A stretch of 64,000 nt of DNA, from positions 1 to 64,000 of the forward strand of contig CAVONI010000015.1 of NCBI GenBank assembly GCA_963697285.1. Reading direction: 5' to 3'. A model generated the notes under the pieces. It did not search any database. It worked only from the letters and a program-made list of their open reading frames with translations, and was not told the origin of the DNA. Shown here piece after piece: positions 26,818 through 37,746 of the stretch; within the stretch, counting starts at the first letter, position 1, and each line of letters starts with the position of its first letter. The stretch comes from JAEUQQ01 sp963697285. GTDB taxonomy: Bacteria > Acidobacteriota > Vicinamibacteria > Vicinamibacterales > JAFNAJ01. The translations under genes and the position numbers were made by a program.

Positions 26818-28453
26818 ATGACGACACCGAACGCATCGCTGACGACCCGCGCGGCGTGGAAGGCGCTCGCACGCCACCACGCACAGGTCGCGAACATCCA
26901 CCTCCGCACGCTCTTTGCCGACGATCCAGCGCGCGGCGAACGTCTGACGGCAGAAGCCGCTGGCGTGTACCTCGATTACTCGAAGAACCGCGTCACCGAC
27001 GACACGCTGCGACTCCTCGTGCAACTGGCGGGGGAATGCCACCTGCGCCAGCGGATCGACGCCATGTTCGCGGGCGACCGGATCAACATCACCGAAGACC
27101 GCGCGGTCCTGCACGTCGCCCTCCGGGCCCCCCGGACGGCGTCGATCTTCGTCGATGGCAAGAACGTGGTGCCGCAGGTGCACGACGTGCTCGACAGGAT
27201 GGCCAGACTTCTGCGACCGCGTCCGGAGCGGCGAATGGAGGGGCCACACCGGCAAACGCATCCGCAACGTGGTCAACATCGGCATCGGCGGCTCCGACCT
27301 CGGGCCGGTGATGGCCTACGAGGCGCTCAGGTCGTACAGCGACCGGACGCTGACATTCCGGTTCGTGTCGAACATCGACGGCACCGACTTCGTGGAAGCC
27401 ACTCACGATCTCGACCCTGCCGAGACGCTGTTCATCGTGTCGTCGAAGACGTTCACGACGCTCGAGACGATGACCAACGCGCAGACCGCACGCGACTGGT
27501 CGCTCGCGGCCTTCGGCAACGATGCGAAGGCCGTGGCACGGCACTTCGTCGCGGTCTCGACCAACGCCGAGAAGGTGACGGCCTTCGGCATCGACCCGGC
27601 GAACATGTTCGGCTTCTGGGACTGGGTCGGCGGCCGGTATTCGATGGACTCCGCCATCGGCCTCTCGACGATGCTGGCGATCGGCCCTGACAACTTCAGG
27701 GCGATGCTCCACGGCTTTCACCAGATGGACGAGCACTTCCGGACGGCCCCGTTCGAGAAGAACCTGCCGGTGCTGATGGGACTCCTGGGGCTGTGGTACA
27801 CCAACTTCTTCGGTGCCCAGACCGTCGCCGTGCTGCCCTACGAGCAGTACCTGAAGCGATTCCCGGCCTACCTGCAGCAGTTGACGATGGAGAGCAACGG
27901 CAAGCACGTGACCATCGAGGGCGCGGAGGTCGACTACGCGACCGGTCCCGTGTACTGGGGCGAGCCGGGGACCAACGGCCAGCATTCCTTCTATCAGCTG
28001 ATCCATCAGGGCACGACGCTCATCCCGTGTGACTTCATCGCGTGCATCGAGGCGATCCATCCGCTCGGACGCCACCACGACATCCTGCTGGCCAATGCCC
28101 TTGCGCAGTCCGAGGCGCTCGCCTTCGGCAAGACGCCCGACGAGGTGAAGGCCGAGGGGACGCCCGACTGGCTCGTCGCGCATCGCGTGTTCGAGGGCAA
28201 CCGTCCGTCGAACACGCTCCTGGTGCAGCGGCTCACGCCCGAGGCGCTCGGCACGCTCGTGGCCTTGTACGAGCACGCGGTCTTCACGCAGGGCGTGATC
28301 TGGAACATCGACTCGTTCGACCAGTGGGGCGTGGAGCTGGGCAAGGTGCTGGCCCAGCGCATCATCCCCGAACTGGAGAGCACGACGGAGCCCACGCTCA
28401 CGCACGACAGTTCGACGAATCGCCTGATTCGCCGTTGTCGCAGCCTCACGTAG
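26818..28453 (+). CDS. pgi: Glucose-6-phosphate isomerase (frameshifted at ~27205)
   Basis: About 544 residues of the long bacterial PGI type, interconverting glucose-6-phosphate and fructose-6-phosphate. GIGGSDLGPVMAYEAL, SNIDGTDF, SKTFTTLET, the catalytic Glu in GGRYSMDSAIG, and GEPGTNGQHSFYQLIHQG with the catalytic His are present, with the C-terminal Lys in FDQWGVELGK. The frame changes after DRMA; removing the A at 27205 gives RMADFCDRVRSGEW, as in relatives. I treat it as a sequence error in an essential enzyme. The gnd gene follows after 77 bases, so the two may form a sugar-phosphate operon. Confidence 0.92.
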
Positions 28454-28530
28454 CGATCGCACCCCCAACACAGCCTGCGTTCTGGCAGGCAGCCATTGCA
28501 GGGGCCACGGTTCCGGAGAGGGACACAGTC

Positions 28531-29548
28531 ATGCAACTCGGAATGATCGGATTGGGGCGGATGGGCGGCAACATGGTGCGTCGGCTGATCGCCGGTGGCC
28601 ACGAGTGCGTTGTCTTCGACAGGTCGACGCAGGCCGTTGCGGAACTGGTGGAGGAGCACGCGATTGGCGCGTCGTCTCTGGCCGCCTTCGTCGAGAAGCT
28701 CGTGACGCCGCGGGCCGTCTGGTTGATGGTGCCGGCCGCCGTGACCGACGCGGCGATCGCCGAGCTCCTGCCGCTGCTCGACGCGGGCGACATCCTGATC
28801 GACGGCGGGAACTCGCATTACGTCGACGACATCAGGCGCGCCGGGGAACTGGCCACGAAGGGCATCCACTACGTCGACGTGGGGACCAGCGGTGGGGTCT
28901 GGGGGCGTCGAGCGCGGCTACTGCATGATGATCGGTGGCGACGCGACGGTCGTGACGCACCTGGACCCGATCTTCAGGACGCTGGCACCCGGCAGGGGCG
29001 ACATCCCGCGGACGCCCGGACGCGAGAAGGCGACGGGTACCGCGGAAGAGGGTTACCTGCACTGCGGGCCGAATGGCGCCGGTCACTTCGTGAAGATGGT
29101 GCACAACGGGATCGAGTACGGCCTCATGGCCGCGTACGCCGAAGGGTTCAACATCCTGAAGCACGCGAACGTGGGCAGGAAGGGCCGCGACGCAGACGCC
29201 GAGACGACCCCGCTTCGGCATCCGGAGCACTACCAGTACGACATGAACCTCGCCGACATCTCCGAGGTATGGCGGCGCGGAAGCGTCATCGCCTCGTGGC
29301 TGCTCGACCTCACCGCCATCTCGCTGCTCGAATCGCCCGACCTGTCGGAGTTCTCGGGCCGCGTCTCGGATTCGGGCGAAGGGCGGTGGACGATCATGGC
29401 CGCGATCGACCAGGGCACGCCCGCCGACGTGCTCACGTCGGCGCTCTACCAGCGATTCAGATCGCGTGGCGAAGCCGACTTCCAGAACAAGCTCCTCTCG
29501 GCGATGCGCTTCCAGTTTGGTGGACATCACGAGAAGCCGGCGAAATAG
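28531..29548 (+). CDS. gnd: 6-phosphogluconate dehydrogenase, short type (frameshifted at ~28903)
   Basis: About 338 residues, the short (GndA/YqeC-like) form that decarboxylates 6-phosphogluconate to ribulose-5-phosphate. MQLGMIGLGRMGGNMVRRL is the nucleotide-binding start, ILIDGGNSHYVDD and GPNGAGHFVKMVHNGIEYG the substrate and catalytic Lys blocks. Removing one G from the run at 28901-28905 turns TSGGVWGRR into TSGGVWGVERGYCMMIGGD, the normal family sequence. The ATG follows GGAGAGGGA. No zwf or pgl is in the window; glucose dehydrogenase at 5.1 kb could feed gluconate instead. Confidence 0.9.
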
Positions 29549-29568
29549 GCGGCAGCCCGAGCCCGTGC

Positions 29569-31126
29569 ATGGTCACCTTCGCGATGTCTCTGACGGATTC
29601 GGCGACGCCCCACCGGCCGGGAAGTGAGCGCTGTCCGGTCAGTGCGCAGGCCGTGGCTCGCGCGTTGATGACGGCGGTGTTCTGTGTTGTGTGCGCGTCG
29701 GTCGTTGCGGCACAAGCTCCTCAGGGGAAGCCGGCACAACCCGCACCCACGACCACGGAACCCGCGCCGGCGACGCCTGAGCAACAACCGCCCACGTCGG
29801 AACAGCGCCCGTTCAATCCGACGCAGGAAATCGCGGGAGAGCAGGCCGAGGGACCTGCCCTGGACGTCGGCCCGGTGCAACTGCGCATTGGTGGTTTCCT
29901 GGGACTGACCGGCCTGTACCGATCGACCAACAGCGGCGGCGGACCCGGCACCGCGTTCGCGTCCATCCCCTACGCCGACGGCGTGCGCGGCAACGTCTCC
30001 GAGGCGCGACTCAGCGCCGAACCGTCGAAGCTGTCGGTTCGGGTGGATGCGCTGTTCCCCGAACCCGGCGAGCGCTTTCGGAGGTTGTCGGGCTATTTCG
30101 AGATGGATTTCGGCGGAAACAGCCCCCGGCAACGTGGCGGTCACGTCGTCGAGTTCGACGATGCGGCTCAGGCACGCGTTTGCAGAAGTCCAGTATCGCG
30201 ACACGTTCTTCATGTCGCTCGGCCAGGCGTTCACGTTGATGACGCCCGTCAAGGATCAGCTGAGCACATGGCCCTCAGACGTCGAGTTGACGCAGGCCGT
30301 CGACACGAACTACCTGGCGGGGACGGTGTGGGGACGGCTGCCGCAAATCCGCGTGACGTGGCGCCCGTCGCCGCGGTTCAACTGGGCCGCATCGGTCGAG
30401 AATCCCGAGCAGCAGATCGGGACCGCGCTGGTACGGCTGCCCGCCTGCTGCGCCGGCGACATCGAGGCGCAGTACAACACGGGATCGGACCAGTGGCGTG
30501 TTCCCAACCTGATGCCCGACGTCATCACGCGGGTGGCGGTGAATCCGGTCAAGGCGCTGCACGTGGACGCTGGCGGCGTGCTGCGCGTGTTCAGGGCGAC
30601 GGTGGAGCCGTACGACGAGTCCGTCACGCACCTGGGGGGCGGCGTGAGCCTGAATGCCCGCGTCTCGCTGAGCCGCACCACCACGCTGATCGCGCAGGGC
30701 GCCGTGGGATCGGGGCTGGGACGGTACATCGGCGGCCTGGTGCCGGACGTCGCCTTCGAGCGTGACGGCTCCATCAGCCCGATTGAGACCGTATCCTGGG
30801 TGACTGGCATCGAGCAGAAGGTAACGCGGCTGGCGGCGCTGGCCGTCTACTACAGCGGGGTCGCCATCGATGCCCAGTACTCCTCGGACGACGATGGTCG
30901 GTTCATCGGGTACGGGTTTCCAGGTGCTCCACATTCGAACAACCGCAGGATCCAGGAGCTCACGGGTACGTTCTCGCGCCTCGTCACGAAGACCGCGAAG
31001 CGCGGCTCCGTGCAGCTCGGCGTGCAAGCCTCCTGGCTGAAGCGCGAACCGTGGTCGTCGGGAGACGGCCCCTCGTCGGCGGACGCCTTCATGTTCTTCA
31101 CGCAGTTGCGCTATAACCTCCCCTGA
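29569..31126 (+). CDS. DcaP-like outer-membrane porin (frameshifted at ~30125)
   Basis: About 518 residues from the first ATG; ATGs at 29584 and 29668 are alternatives, the last giving the best signal peptide (MTAVFCVVCASVVAAQ). After a Pro/Gln/Thr-rich linker comes a barrel with VQLRIGGFLGLTGLYR and MRLRHAFAEVQ, close to the FRLRHAYGEL of DcaP, and a final LRYNLP. One C too many in the run at 30123-30127 shifts the frame; correction gives GGNSPGNVAVTSS. It may be the third gene after pgi and gnd (20-base gap), though metabolism and porin need not be linked. Confidence 0.68.
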
Positions 31127-31216
31127 GGCTCACCCGATACGCCCGGCGCCGGCGGCCGACGCGGAGCGTCTGCCAGATCCGCGCTGGGACGAGTCGCGGT
31201 GACGCCAGGAGCCCAC

Positions 31217-32745
31217 ATGAACCCTGCTCTCTTCCTGTTCCGGCGCCAGCACCGGACGTTGTTCCTGCTGGTTGCGGCCATCCACCTGTCGGTCGCGTCG
31301 CTTGCTGCCCAGACGCCACCGCCGGCCGATCCGCAGGGCCCGTCGGTCGCGGAACTGGCCAGGCTCGTGGCCTCGCAGGCGCGGGCCATCGAGGAGCAGA
31401 AGCAGGCGCTCGAGGCGCAACAGCGCGAGATCGAGCAACTGCGCAAGGTGCTCGACGAGACGCAGAGGCTCTCGCTCGCCTCACATAACCGCCTGGAGGA
31501 GTTGGCCAGGGCGGCACCCGCCCCGACGGTGAGTGCGGCCGTCGAGGAGCGCCTGGCGAAGATCGAGCAGGCGGTCACCCAGATCCCCGACCTGCCCACC
31601 GACGTCGTGGCGGCTGGGGAATTCCCCGGGTCACTTGCCATTCCCGGCACTGATGCCGCCCTCAGGGTGGCCGGCCTGGTGCGCACGACGGCGGTCGCGT
31701 CGCTCGGCCCGCTCGGCACCGAAGACCGTTTCGTGACCTCGTCGATCCCGGTGAAGGGCAGCCCGGAAGCCGGGAAGGAGTCACGCTTCGTCCTGAACGC
31801 CGTGCCCAGCCGGTTCAACCTCGACGTGCGGACGCCGACCGGCGTCGGGGCCATGCGGGCCTTCATCGAGGGCGACTTCGCAGGATCGGGCCGGACCTAC
31901 CGGCTTCGGCACGCGTACGGGCAGTGGAAAGGGTTCGTGCTTGGCCAGACCTGGTCGACCTTCGCCGATCCCGATGCGGAACCCGATGGGATCGACTTCG
32001 AAGGCCTGAACGCGATTGCGCTCTTCAGGCAGGCGCAGGTGCGCTACTCGCGCCAGGTGAATGAACGCCTCGACATCGCTGCCGCCCTCGAGAACCCGGC
32101 GCCCGACATCACGAACGCCAAGGGCGTGAGCCAGGTTCCGGATCTCGTCTTTCGTGCGCGCTGGCGGCCGGGGAGAGGGCTCGAGAGGGCCCTTCGTGCT
32201 CCGCCTGTTCCCCAAGGGATCGCACGTGAGCCTGGCCCTGCTCGGTCGCCAGATTCGCGGGGAACCGCTGGACCAACCCAACACCTCGCGCGCTACCGGC
32301 GGCTACGGCGTCGGCCTGAGCGGGCGGTTGGGTGCCCGCTGGCAGCCTGAGAGGGGTCAGGTGATGTTCTCGTTCTACGCCGGTGAAGGCATCGGTCGTT
32401 ACATCACCGATCTCGGAAGCCTCGGCGGGCAGGACGCCGTCTACGACAGCACCACCGACAGGATCGAGGTGCTGCCGGTCTTTGCGTGGTACTTGGGCTA
32501 CGAGTCGAGGTGGAACGACAGGTGGCGCTCGACGTTCACCTACGGCACCGTCATCGTCGACAACCTCGATATCCAGCCTGGCGACGCGCTCAAGCAGACC
32601 AACCGCGGTTCGTTCAACGTCACGTTCTCGCCAATCCGCACGGCTGGACATCGTGACGGAGTTCCTCTTCGGCAACCGGATCAACAAGGACGGAAACCGG
32701 GGAAGTTCGAGCCAGCTCCAGCTCGGCACGAACTTCCGTTTCTGA
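31217..32745 (+). CDS. DcaP-family porin with periplasmic coiled coil (two frameshifts)
   Basis: About 508 residues from the ATG at 31217, behind AGGAG. Signal peptide to ASLAAQ (about 32), then a coiled coil of some 80 residues (SQARAIEEQKQALEAQQREI), then the barrel with YRLRHAYGQWKGFVLGQTWS, IDFEGLNAIA and the terminal LGTNFRF. The long coiled coil before the barrel is the hallmark of DcaP trimers. Two +1 shifts, at about 32170-32173 and 32640, interrupt the frame; both disappear when one base is removed. It lies 90 bases after another DcaP-like porin. Confidence 0.75.
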
Positions 32746-32784
32746 TACCCAGCGCGCCCGGGCCCTGCACGTGGCGGGTGAATC

Positions 32785-33046
32785 GGTGTCCGGGCCGCGC
32801 AGGGGCGCGGCCCCTGCACCTGGCGGGTGAATCGGGTCCGGGCTGTCGCGGGCGACCCACGAGGGACGCGTGCGGAACGCCACCACCACGAGGCGCGCGT
32901 GCGGACCGCCACCGCGGTGTCCGGGCCGCGCAGGGGCGCGGCCCCTACACCTGGCGGGTGAATCCGATCCTGCCTGTCACGGGGCGACCCTGTGGGACAC
33001 GTGCGGAACGCCACCACCACGAGGCGCGCGTGCGAACCTCCAATCG
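32785..33046. repeat. 131-base tandem repeat, two copies, containing reversed hairpin elements
   Basis: Unit 1 starts at 32785 and unit 2 at 32916, both with GGTGTCCGGGCCGCGCAGG and later ACGCCACCACCACGAGGCGC. The first third of each unit is the GC-rich hairpin family of 33054, 47059 and 55309 in reverse orientation. A partial unit precedes at 32754. No gene is seen in the 488 bases between 32746 and 33233. Confidence 0.7.
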
Positions 33047-33053
33047 TGGCGGA

Positions 33054-33085
33054 TGTAGGGGCCGCACCCCTGTGCGGCCCGGGCA
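33054..33085. repeat. GC-rich hairpin repeat, single variant copy
   Basis: GTAGGGGCCGCACCCCTGTG followed by CGGCCCGGGC folds back on itself. It is a diverged copy of the elements at 47059 and 55309. Confidence 0.55.
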
Positions 33086-33233
33086 CGATGCCGCCTAGCG
33101 TGAGGTGAGGCGAAACGGGTATAACGGACAGCTGGACGGTTGCTGCAGGGGGTCGTCCGCCAGGTAACAGGTGCTGAACGGCGACTCGAGAACCCGGTCG
33201 CCGATTCAGCGGCCAAATACAGAGAGTCACGTC

Positions 33234-35669
33234 ATGCGCCACACATCCTTCCGTCATCCGTGGGTCGTCTACCTGCTGTCACTCGCACTCGCGGTTCCGC
33301 AGGGCGCGCTCCTGGGTGCACAGGCCCAGGCCGCCGGGCAGGCCAAGACCACAGCGCCAGCCAAGACCACATCACCGGCCAAGACCACCGCGCAGCCGAA
33401 ACCCGCTGCACAGGCGACGGCCAACGGCCTGCCGCCGGGCACGAACGCCGACACGGGCTGGCCACGTACGATCGCGCTCGAGAGCGGCACCGCCACGTGG
33501 TATCAGCCACAGGTCGAGAACTGGGCGGGACAGTCGAAGATCGTCGCCTGGTCGGCCGTGTCGTATACGCCCACCGGAGCGAAGGAGCCGGCGCTCGGCA
33601 CCATCAAGATCGAGGGGCCGACGAGCGTGTCGCTCGACGAGCGGGTCGTGAGCATGGACCTGCGGATCACGGAGTACCACTTCTCGACCCTGTCGGCGGA
33701 GCAGACCAAGGCGCTCGTCGCCGCCGTGCAGGCGCGTCCGCAGAACGAGCGGGTGATCGACCTCGATCGCGTGCTCGCGTACGTGAACGACAGCCCGCTG
33801 CAGGTCAAGAACGCCGACAGCATCAAGGCCGATCCGCCCAAGGTGTTCTGGGCGCCGGCGCCCGCGGCCCTCGTCAACCTCGATGGCGAACCGATCTGGA
33901 GCCCGATCGATGGCGTGGACCTCCGCTACGCCGTCAACACGAACTGGGATCTCTTCGAGTACACGCCAAGCAAGGCGCTGTACCTCCGGTACAACGAGGG
34001 GTGGCTGCAGGCGGCGGCTGTGTCGGGGCCATGGGCGCCCGTGAAGGGCGCGCTGCCCGCCAGTTTCTCGAAGCTGCCCGCCGACGACAACTGGAAGGAC
34101 GTCAGGGCCGCGCTGCCGGGCAAGCCCCTGTCGGGCAAGGCGGTGCCCAAGGTGTTCGTCAGCACCTCGCCCGCCGAGTTGATCATGCTCCAGGGCGCGG
34201 CCAGCTACTCGAAGGTCGAAGGCGCGCAGACGCTGCTCTGGGTGAACAACACGGAAGCCGACCTGTTCAGGATGGGACTCGGCGGCGACTTCTACTTCCT
34301 GATCGCCGGGCGCTGGTTCAAGGCCACCTCGCTCGACGGCCCGTGGACGTTCGCGACGCCAACGCTGCCGCCCGACTTCAAGTTGATCTCGGTGGAACAT
34401 CCGCGGTCGCGCGTGCTGGCCTCGGTGCCGGGCACGCGGCAGGCGACCGAAGCCGTGCTGCTCGCGACGATCCCGCGAACGGCGCGCGTCAACAAGAAGG
34501 AGCTGAAGGCTCCCGACGTGGTGTACCAGGGCGAACCGCAGCTGAAGCCGATCGAAGGCTCATCGGGCGTCCAGCAGGCGGTGAACACCGACAAGGACAT
34601 CGTGAAGTTCGGCGATCTCTACTACATGTGCTTCCAGGGCGTGTGGTTCATGTCGCGCGCCGCAACTGGCCCGTGGGAAGTGACCGGATCGGTTCCGCAG
34701 GAGATCTACACCATCCCGGCCAGCTCGCCGGTCCATCACGTCACCTACGTGACGGTGAAGGAAGATGAGAAGGACAGCGATACGGTGACCGTCGCGTACG
34801 TCGCCGCGTACACGGGCCTGATGATCGGTTGGGGCTGCGCCGTGTGGGGAAGCGGCTGGTACTATCCGCCCTACTACGGCTACGGCGCCTACCGTCCGTA
34901 CTACTACCCGTATCCCCACACGTACGGGATGGGCGCCTGGTACAACCCGCACACCGGCGCCTATGGGCGCGGCGTAGCGGCGTACGGGCCGTACGGCGGC
35001 ATTGGCATGGGCGCGTCGTACAACCCGCGCACGGGAACCTACGCGCGCGGGGCCGCGGCGTACGGTCCCTACGGATCACGCGCCGCAGGGCAGGCCTACA
35101 ACCCCCGCACCGGGACCTACGCGCAAACGCGGCAGGGCTCGAACGTCTACGGCAACTGGGGCAGCAGTTACGTGCAGCGCGGCGACAGCTGGGCCCAGAC
35201 CGCCCATCGCGAGAACTATCGGACGGGCTCATCCTCGTCAGCCATTCGCACCAGCGGCGGCGGTGCCGCGGTGTCGCGCACCGGTCCCGGCGGCAACACC
35301 GGCACCATCGCGCGCACCGGCAGCGGCGACATCTACGCGGGTCACGACGGCAACGTGTACCGCAAGACCGACAGCGGATGGCAGCAGGCCAGCGGGTCGG
35401 GCAACTGGAGCAGCGTCGACCGGGGGCAAGCGGGCACGACTGCATCGCAGGCCGGCGCGACGGCGCGCGACCGTTCGGCGACGGCGGGCTCTTCGCAAGT
35501 CAGCCAACTCAACCGCGATAGCAGTGCGAGGACCCAGGGGAACCAGCGCACCGCCAACCGCAGCACCTGGCAATCGAGCGGCGCGACGCGTGCCGGCGCC
35601 AGCAGCTACGGGGGTTCACGCTACAGTGGCGGCGGACGGGCGCGTGGTGGTGGCGGACGTCGGCGGTAG
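33234..35669 (+). CDS. Large secreted protein with Tyr/Gly-rich repeat tail
   Basis: 811 residues from the ATG at 33234. Signal peptide (cleavage near GAQAQA), then a Lys/Thr/Ala linker of three near-repeats of AKTT. A long middle region (about 70-520) repeats a beta-type pattern with VNTNWDLFEYTP, VNNTEADLFRMG and VNTDKDIVKFGD, each followed by LYLRYNEGWL-, FYFLIAGRWF- and YYMCFQGVWF-like strands: three copies of one unit ending with G(P)W. A membrane-like or Gly/Trp segment follows near 530, then a YYPPYYGYGAYRPY stretch and three copies of YNPRTGTYARG. The last 150 residues are Ser/Gly/Arg-rich, low complexity, ending RGGGGRRR. It looks like a cell-surface or matrix protein; function unknown. 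Confidence 0.72.
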   Translation: MRHTSFRHPWVVYLLSLALAVPQGALLGAQAQAAGQAKTTAPAKTTSPAKTTAQPKPAAQATANGLPPGTNADTGWPRTIALESGTATWYQPQVENWAGQSKIVAWSAVSYTPTGAKEPALGTIKIEGPTSVSLDERVVSMDLRITEYHFSTLSAEQTKALVAAVQARPQNERVIDLDRVLAYVNDSPLQVKNADSIKADPPKVFWAPAPAALVNLDGEPIWSPIDGVDLRYAVNTNWDLFEYTPSKALYLRYNEGWLQAAAVSGPWAPVKGALPASFSKLPADDNWKDVRAALPGKPLSGKAVPKVFVSTSPAELIMLQGAASYSKVEGAQTLLWVNNTEADLFRMGLGGDFYFLIAGRWFKATSLDGPWTFATPTLPPDFKLISVEHPRSRVLASVPGTRQATEAVLLATIPRTARVNKKELKAPDVVYQGEPQLKPIEGSSGVQQAVNTDKDIVKFGDLYYMCFQGVWFMSRAATGPWEVTGSVPQEIYTIPASSPVHHVTYVTVKEDEKDSDTVTVAYVAAYTGLMIGWGCAVWGSGWYYPPYYGYGAYRPYYYPYPHTYGMGAWYNPHTGAYGRGVAAYGPYGGIGMGASYNPRTGTYARGAAAYGPYGSRAAGQAYNPRTGTYAQTRQGSNVYGNWGSSYVQRGDSWAQTAHRENYRTGSSSSAIRTSGGGAAVSRTGPGGNTGTIARTGSGDIYAGHDGNVYRKTDSGWQQASGSGNWSSVDRGQAGTTASQAGATARDRSATAGSSQVSQLNRDSSARTQGNQRTANRSTWQSSGATRAGASSYGGSRYSGGGRARGGGGRRR

Positions 35670-35899
35670 CACGACGTCCGTGACGCTTGCCGCGCGGTGC
35701 CACTCGTGGGCGGCACTGCGCCCGCATTCGCCTGTGGGGTCGGAGAACCGCGTCGTGTCGAGAACCTCGGTGGAGATCTCGACAGCCGTGACGTGACGAG
35801 CGCGCGCGGGGCCTCAAGGCGGACTGGCGAGGGGAGCAGGTGACGGACGTGACGCAGCGTCGCGTCCGTCACTGATGCCAAAGAGGGTGTTGCTCGTCG

Positions 35900-36616
35900 C
35901 TAGTCGCGAACGACGGGTCCGCGGCGGCGAAGACCGCGCAGCCCGACAAGGCCGACGGTCAGCAGCGCGAAGGTCGCCGGCTCGGGGACCAGCGCGAACG
36001 CCCGATCGCTGTTCAGGACGCCGTTGCCAGTGGCGGTTCCGAGGCCAATCTGATACGAGCGGTTGTTCCCGTTCGTCCCGTGGATCCACGCGATGATCTC
36101 CGGAGTGAACATCGACGTCTCCACCAGCGGCGAGAACCAGTACGGCGTCCCGGCATTCAGGTTGACGGGCGTGGCGAACGTGTACGAGAACTCGTAGACG
36201 TTCACGGGACTGCCGGAGAACAGGCCGGTGCCCAGCAGCGTGGTCGTGACGGCTGCCGCGCCCACTGATTCCGAGGCGACCTGCGCGCCCGGTAGCCCCG
36301 CGTTGTCGCTGTAGAACGCGATGTCGTATCCGGTGACACCGTTGAGGCCGACTGGGTTATTGCCCGTGTTGATGTAGTCGAAGGTCGCCGCGTACCACCT
36401 GACGCCGGTGATGGATGTGGCAGCGGAGAGCGTGAAGTCATCGAACGTCCGGAACCCGTAGTTCTGGGCGGCCGAGAACTCCGTGGTCCACATGGCGCCG
36501 ACGCCGTTTGCCGGGCCGCCGGCCCAGAGCATCGGCTGGTTGTACACGATGTTCGCGGCGTACACCGGAGAGGCGGCGACCACGGTAGCGAGCAATGCGG
36601 CAGACACGAGTTTCAT
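35900..36616 (-). CDS. PEP-CTERM sorting-signal protein
   Basis: 238 residues. Signal peptide MKLVSAALLATVVAASPVYA, a single beta-rich domain with SYTFATPVNLNAGTPYWFSP, and at the C-terminus VPEPATFALLTVGLVGL followed by an Arg cluster: the tripartite PEP-CTERM signal for exosortase-type sorting. No exosortase gene is in the window. The start follows AGGAGG. The upstream stretch is less GC-rich than the rest of the window. Confidence 0.85.
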   Translation of the reverse strand: MKLVSAALLATVVAASPVYAANIVYNQPMLWAGGPANGVGAMWTTEFSAAQNYGFRTFDDFTLSAATSITGVRWYAATFDYINTGNNPVGLNGVTGYDIAFYSDNAGLPGAQVASESVGAAAVTTTLLGTGLFSGSPVNVYEFSYTFATPVNLNAGTPYWFSPLVETSMFTPEIIAWIHGTNGNNRSYQIGLGTATGNGVLNSDRAFALVPEPATFALLTVGLVGLRGLRRRGPVVRD

Positions 36617-37022
36617 GCAGGGACCTCCTGGGGGATCGCGTGCCGTTGGGACACCTGCGGCGACCCAGCGACCGATCCGATTTGATTGATCGGCCCCGCC
36701 CGCTGCAAAAATCGTGCAGGTTCGTGTCGGAACACTGATCGCACGGTAAGTCCTCTTCCATCAATGAATTGACAAATGACGAGGCAGCCTGGGAACGCGT
36801 GCAAGTCACGCGATGGGCAGTCTTCTGTCTGAAGCAGGCGCGCCTTTCTCGCCTTCCTCGCCCTGCCCGCCTACCTCGCCTTCAGCACGATGCGCGACAC
36901 CTCGACGCCGTCGGTCGACGCCTGCTCGACCTGGTGCGCACGGGTGGCCGCATCTCGCTGTTGGGAATGAACACGCGCAGCCAAACTCTGCCACGCGCTC
37001 TCGTCCTGATCCACACTGGGAT
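36617..37022. other. Intergenic region with AT-richer promoter area and CTCGCC-rich stretch
   Basis: The first 170 bases are AT-richer than the rest, with an inverted repeat CCGATC-N10-GATCGG (36674-36695), and probably hold the PEP-CTERM promoter. Bases 36839-36882 are pyrimidine-rich with repeated CTCGCC. No gene is seen. Confidence 0.4.
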
Positions 37023-37742
37023 GTGACCGATCCCGCGCTTCCGGTCTTCGTCGCGCGCGGCCTGACCAAGGTGTACCAGATGGGGGAAGTCACCGTGCAC
37101 GCCCTGCGCGGCGTGGACTTCGACCTCTTCCCCGGCGAGCTGGTGGTGCTGCTGGGGCCGTCGGGCTCGGGCAAGTCGACGCTGCTCAACATCCTCGGCG
37201 GCCTCGACGTGCCGACCTCGGGCACGGTCGTCTACCAGGACCACAATCTCACGGCTGCCGGCGAGGCCGCGCTCACCGACTACCGGCGATCGCACGTCGG
37301 CTTCGTCTTCCAGTTCTACAACCTGATCCCCAGCCTCACCGCACGCGAGAACGTCGCGCTCGTCACCGAAATCGTCGAGCACCCGATGGCGCCCGACGAG
37401 GCGCTCGCGCTGGTCGGGCTCGGCGCACCGGCTCGATCACTTCCCGGCGCAGCTCTCGGGCGGCGAGCAGCAGCGTGTCGCGATCGCCCGGGCCATCGCC
37501 AAGCGGCCCGACGTGCTGCTGTGCGACGAGCCGACGGGCGCGCTCGACATCACGACGGGCATCGGTCGTGCTCGACGCCATCGAGCGCGTCAACCGCGAG
37601 CTGGGCACGTCGACGGTCGTGATCACTCACAACGCCGCGATCGCGGGCATGGCCGATCGCGTCGTGCGGCTGCTCGACGGCCGCGTGACGGGCGTTGACG
37701 CGCAACGCCGCGAAAGTGCCTGTTCATTCGCTCAGGTGGTGA
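37023..37742 (+). CDS. ABC exporter ATP-binding protein, LolD/MacB type (three frameshifts)
   Basis: About 238 residues from the GTG at 37023. Walker A LLGPSGSGKSTLLN, Q-loop VFQFYNLIPSLTA, signature LSGGEQQRVAIARAI, Walker B VLLCDEPTGALD and switch VVITHN. Three extra bases (37428, 37564, 37695) cut the frame; their sum is a multiple of three, and after correction the protein ends RNAAKVPVHSLRW just before the permease start at 37747. It powers the permease and adaptor that follow in a three-gene operon. Upstream bases give no clear ribosome site. Confidence 0.82.
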
Positions 37743-37746
37743 CACG

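Noticed and set aside
26818..29548. pgi and gnd as pseudogenes
   Set aside because: Each has a single +1 shift, all catalytic blocks are intact, and the same error type occurs in other conserved genes.
32785..33046. CRISPR-like array
   Set aside because: Only two units, 131 bases each, without spacers of regular length, and no cas genes.
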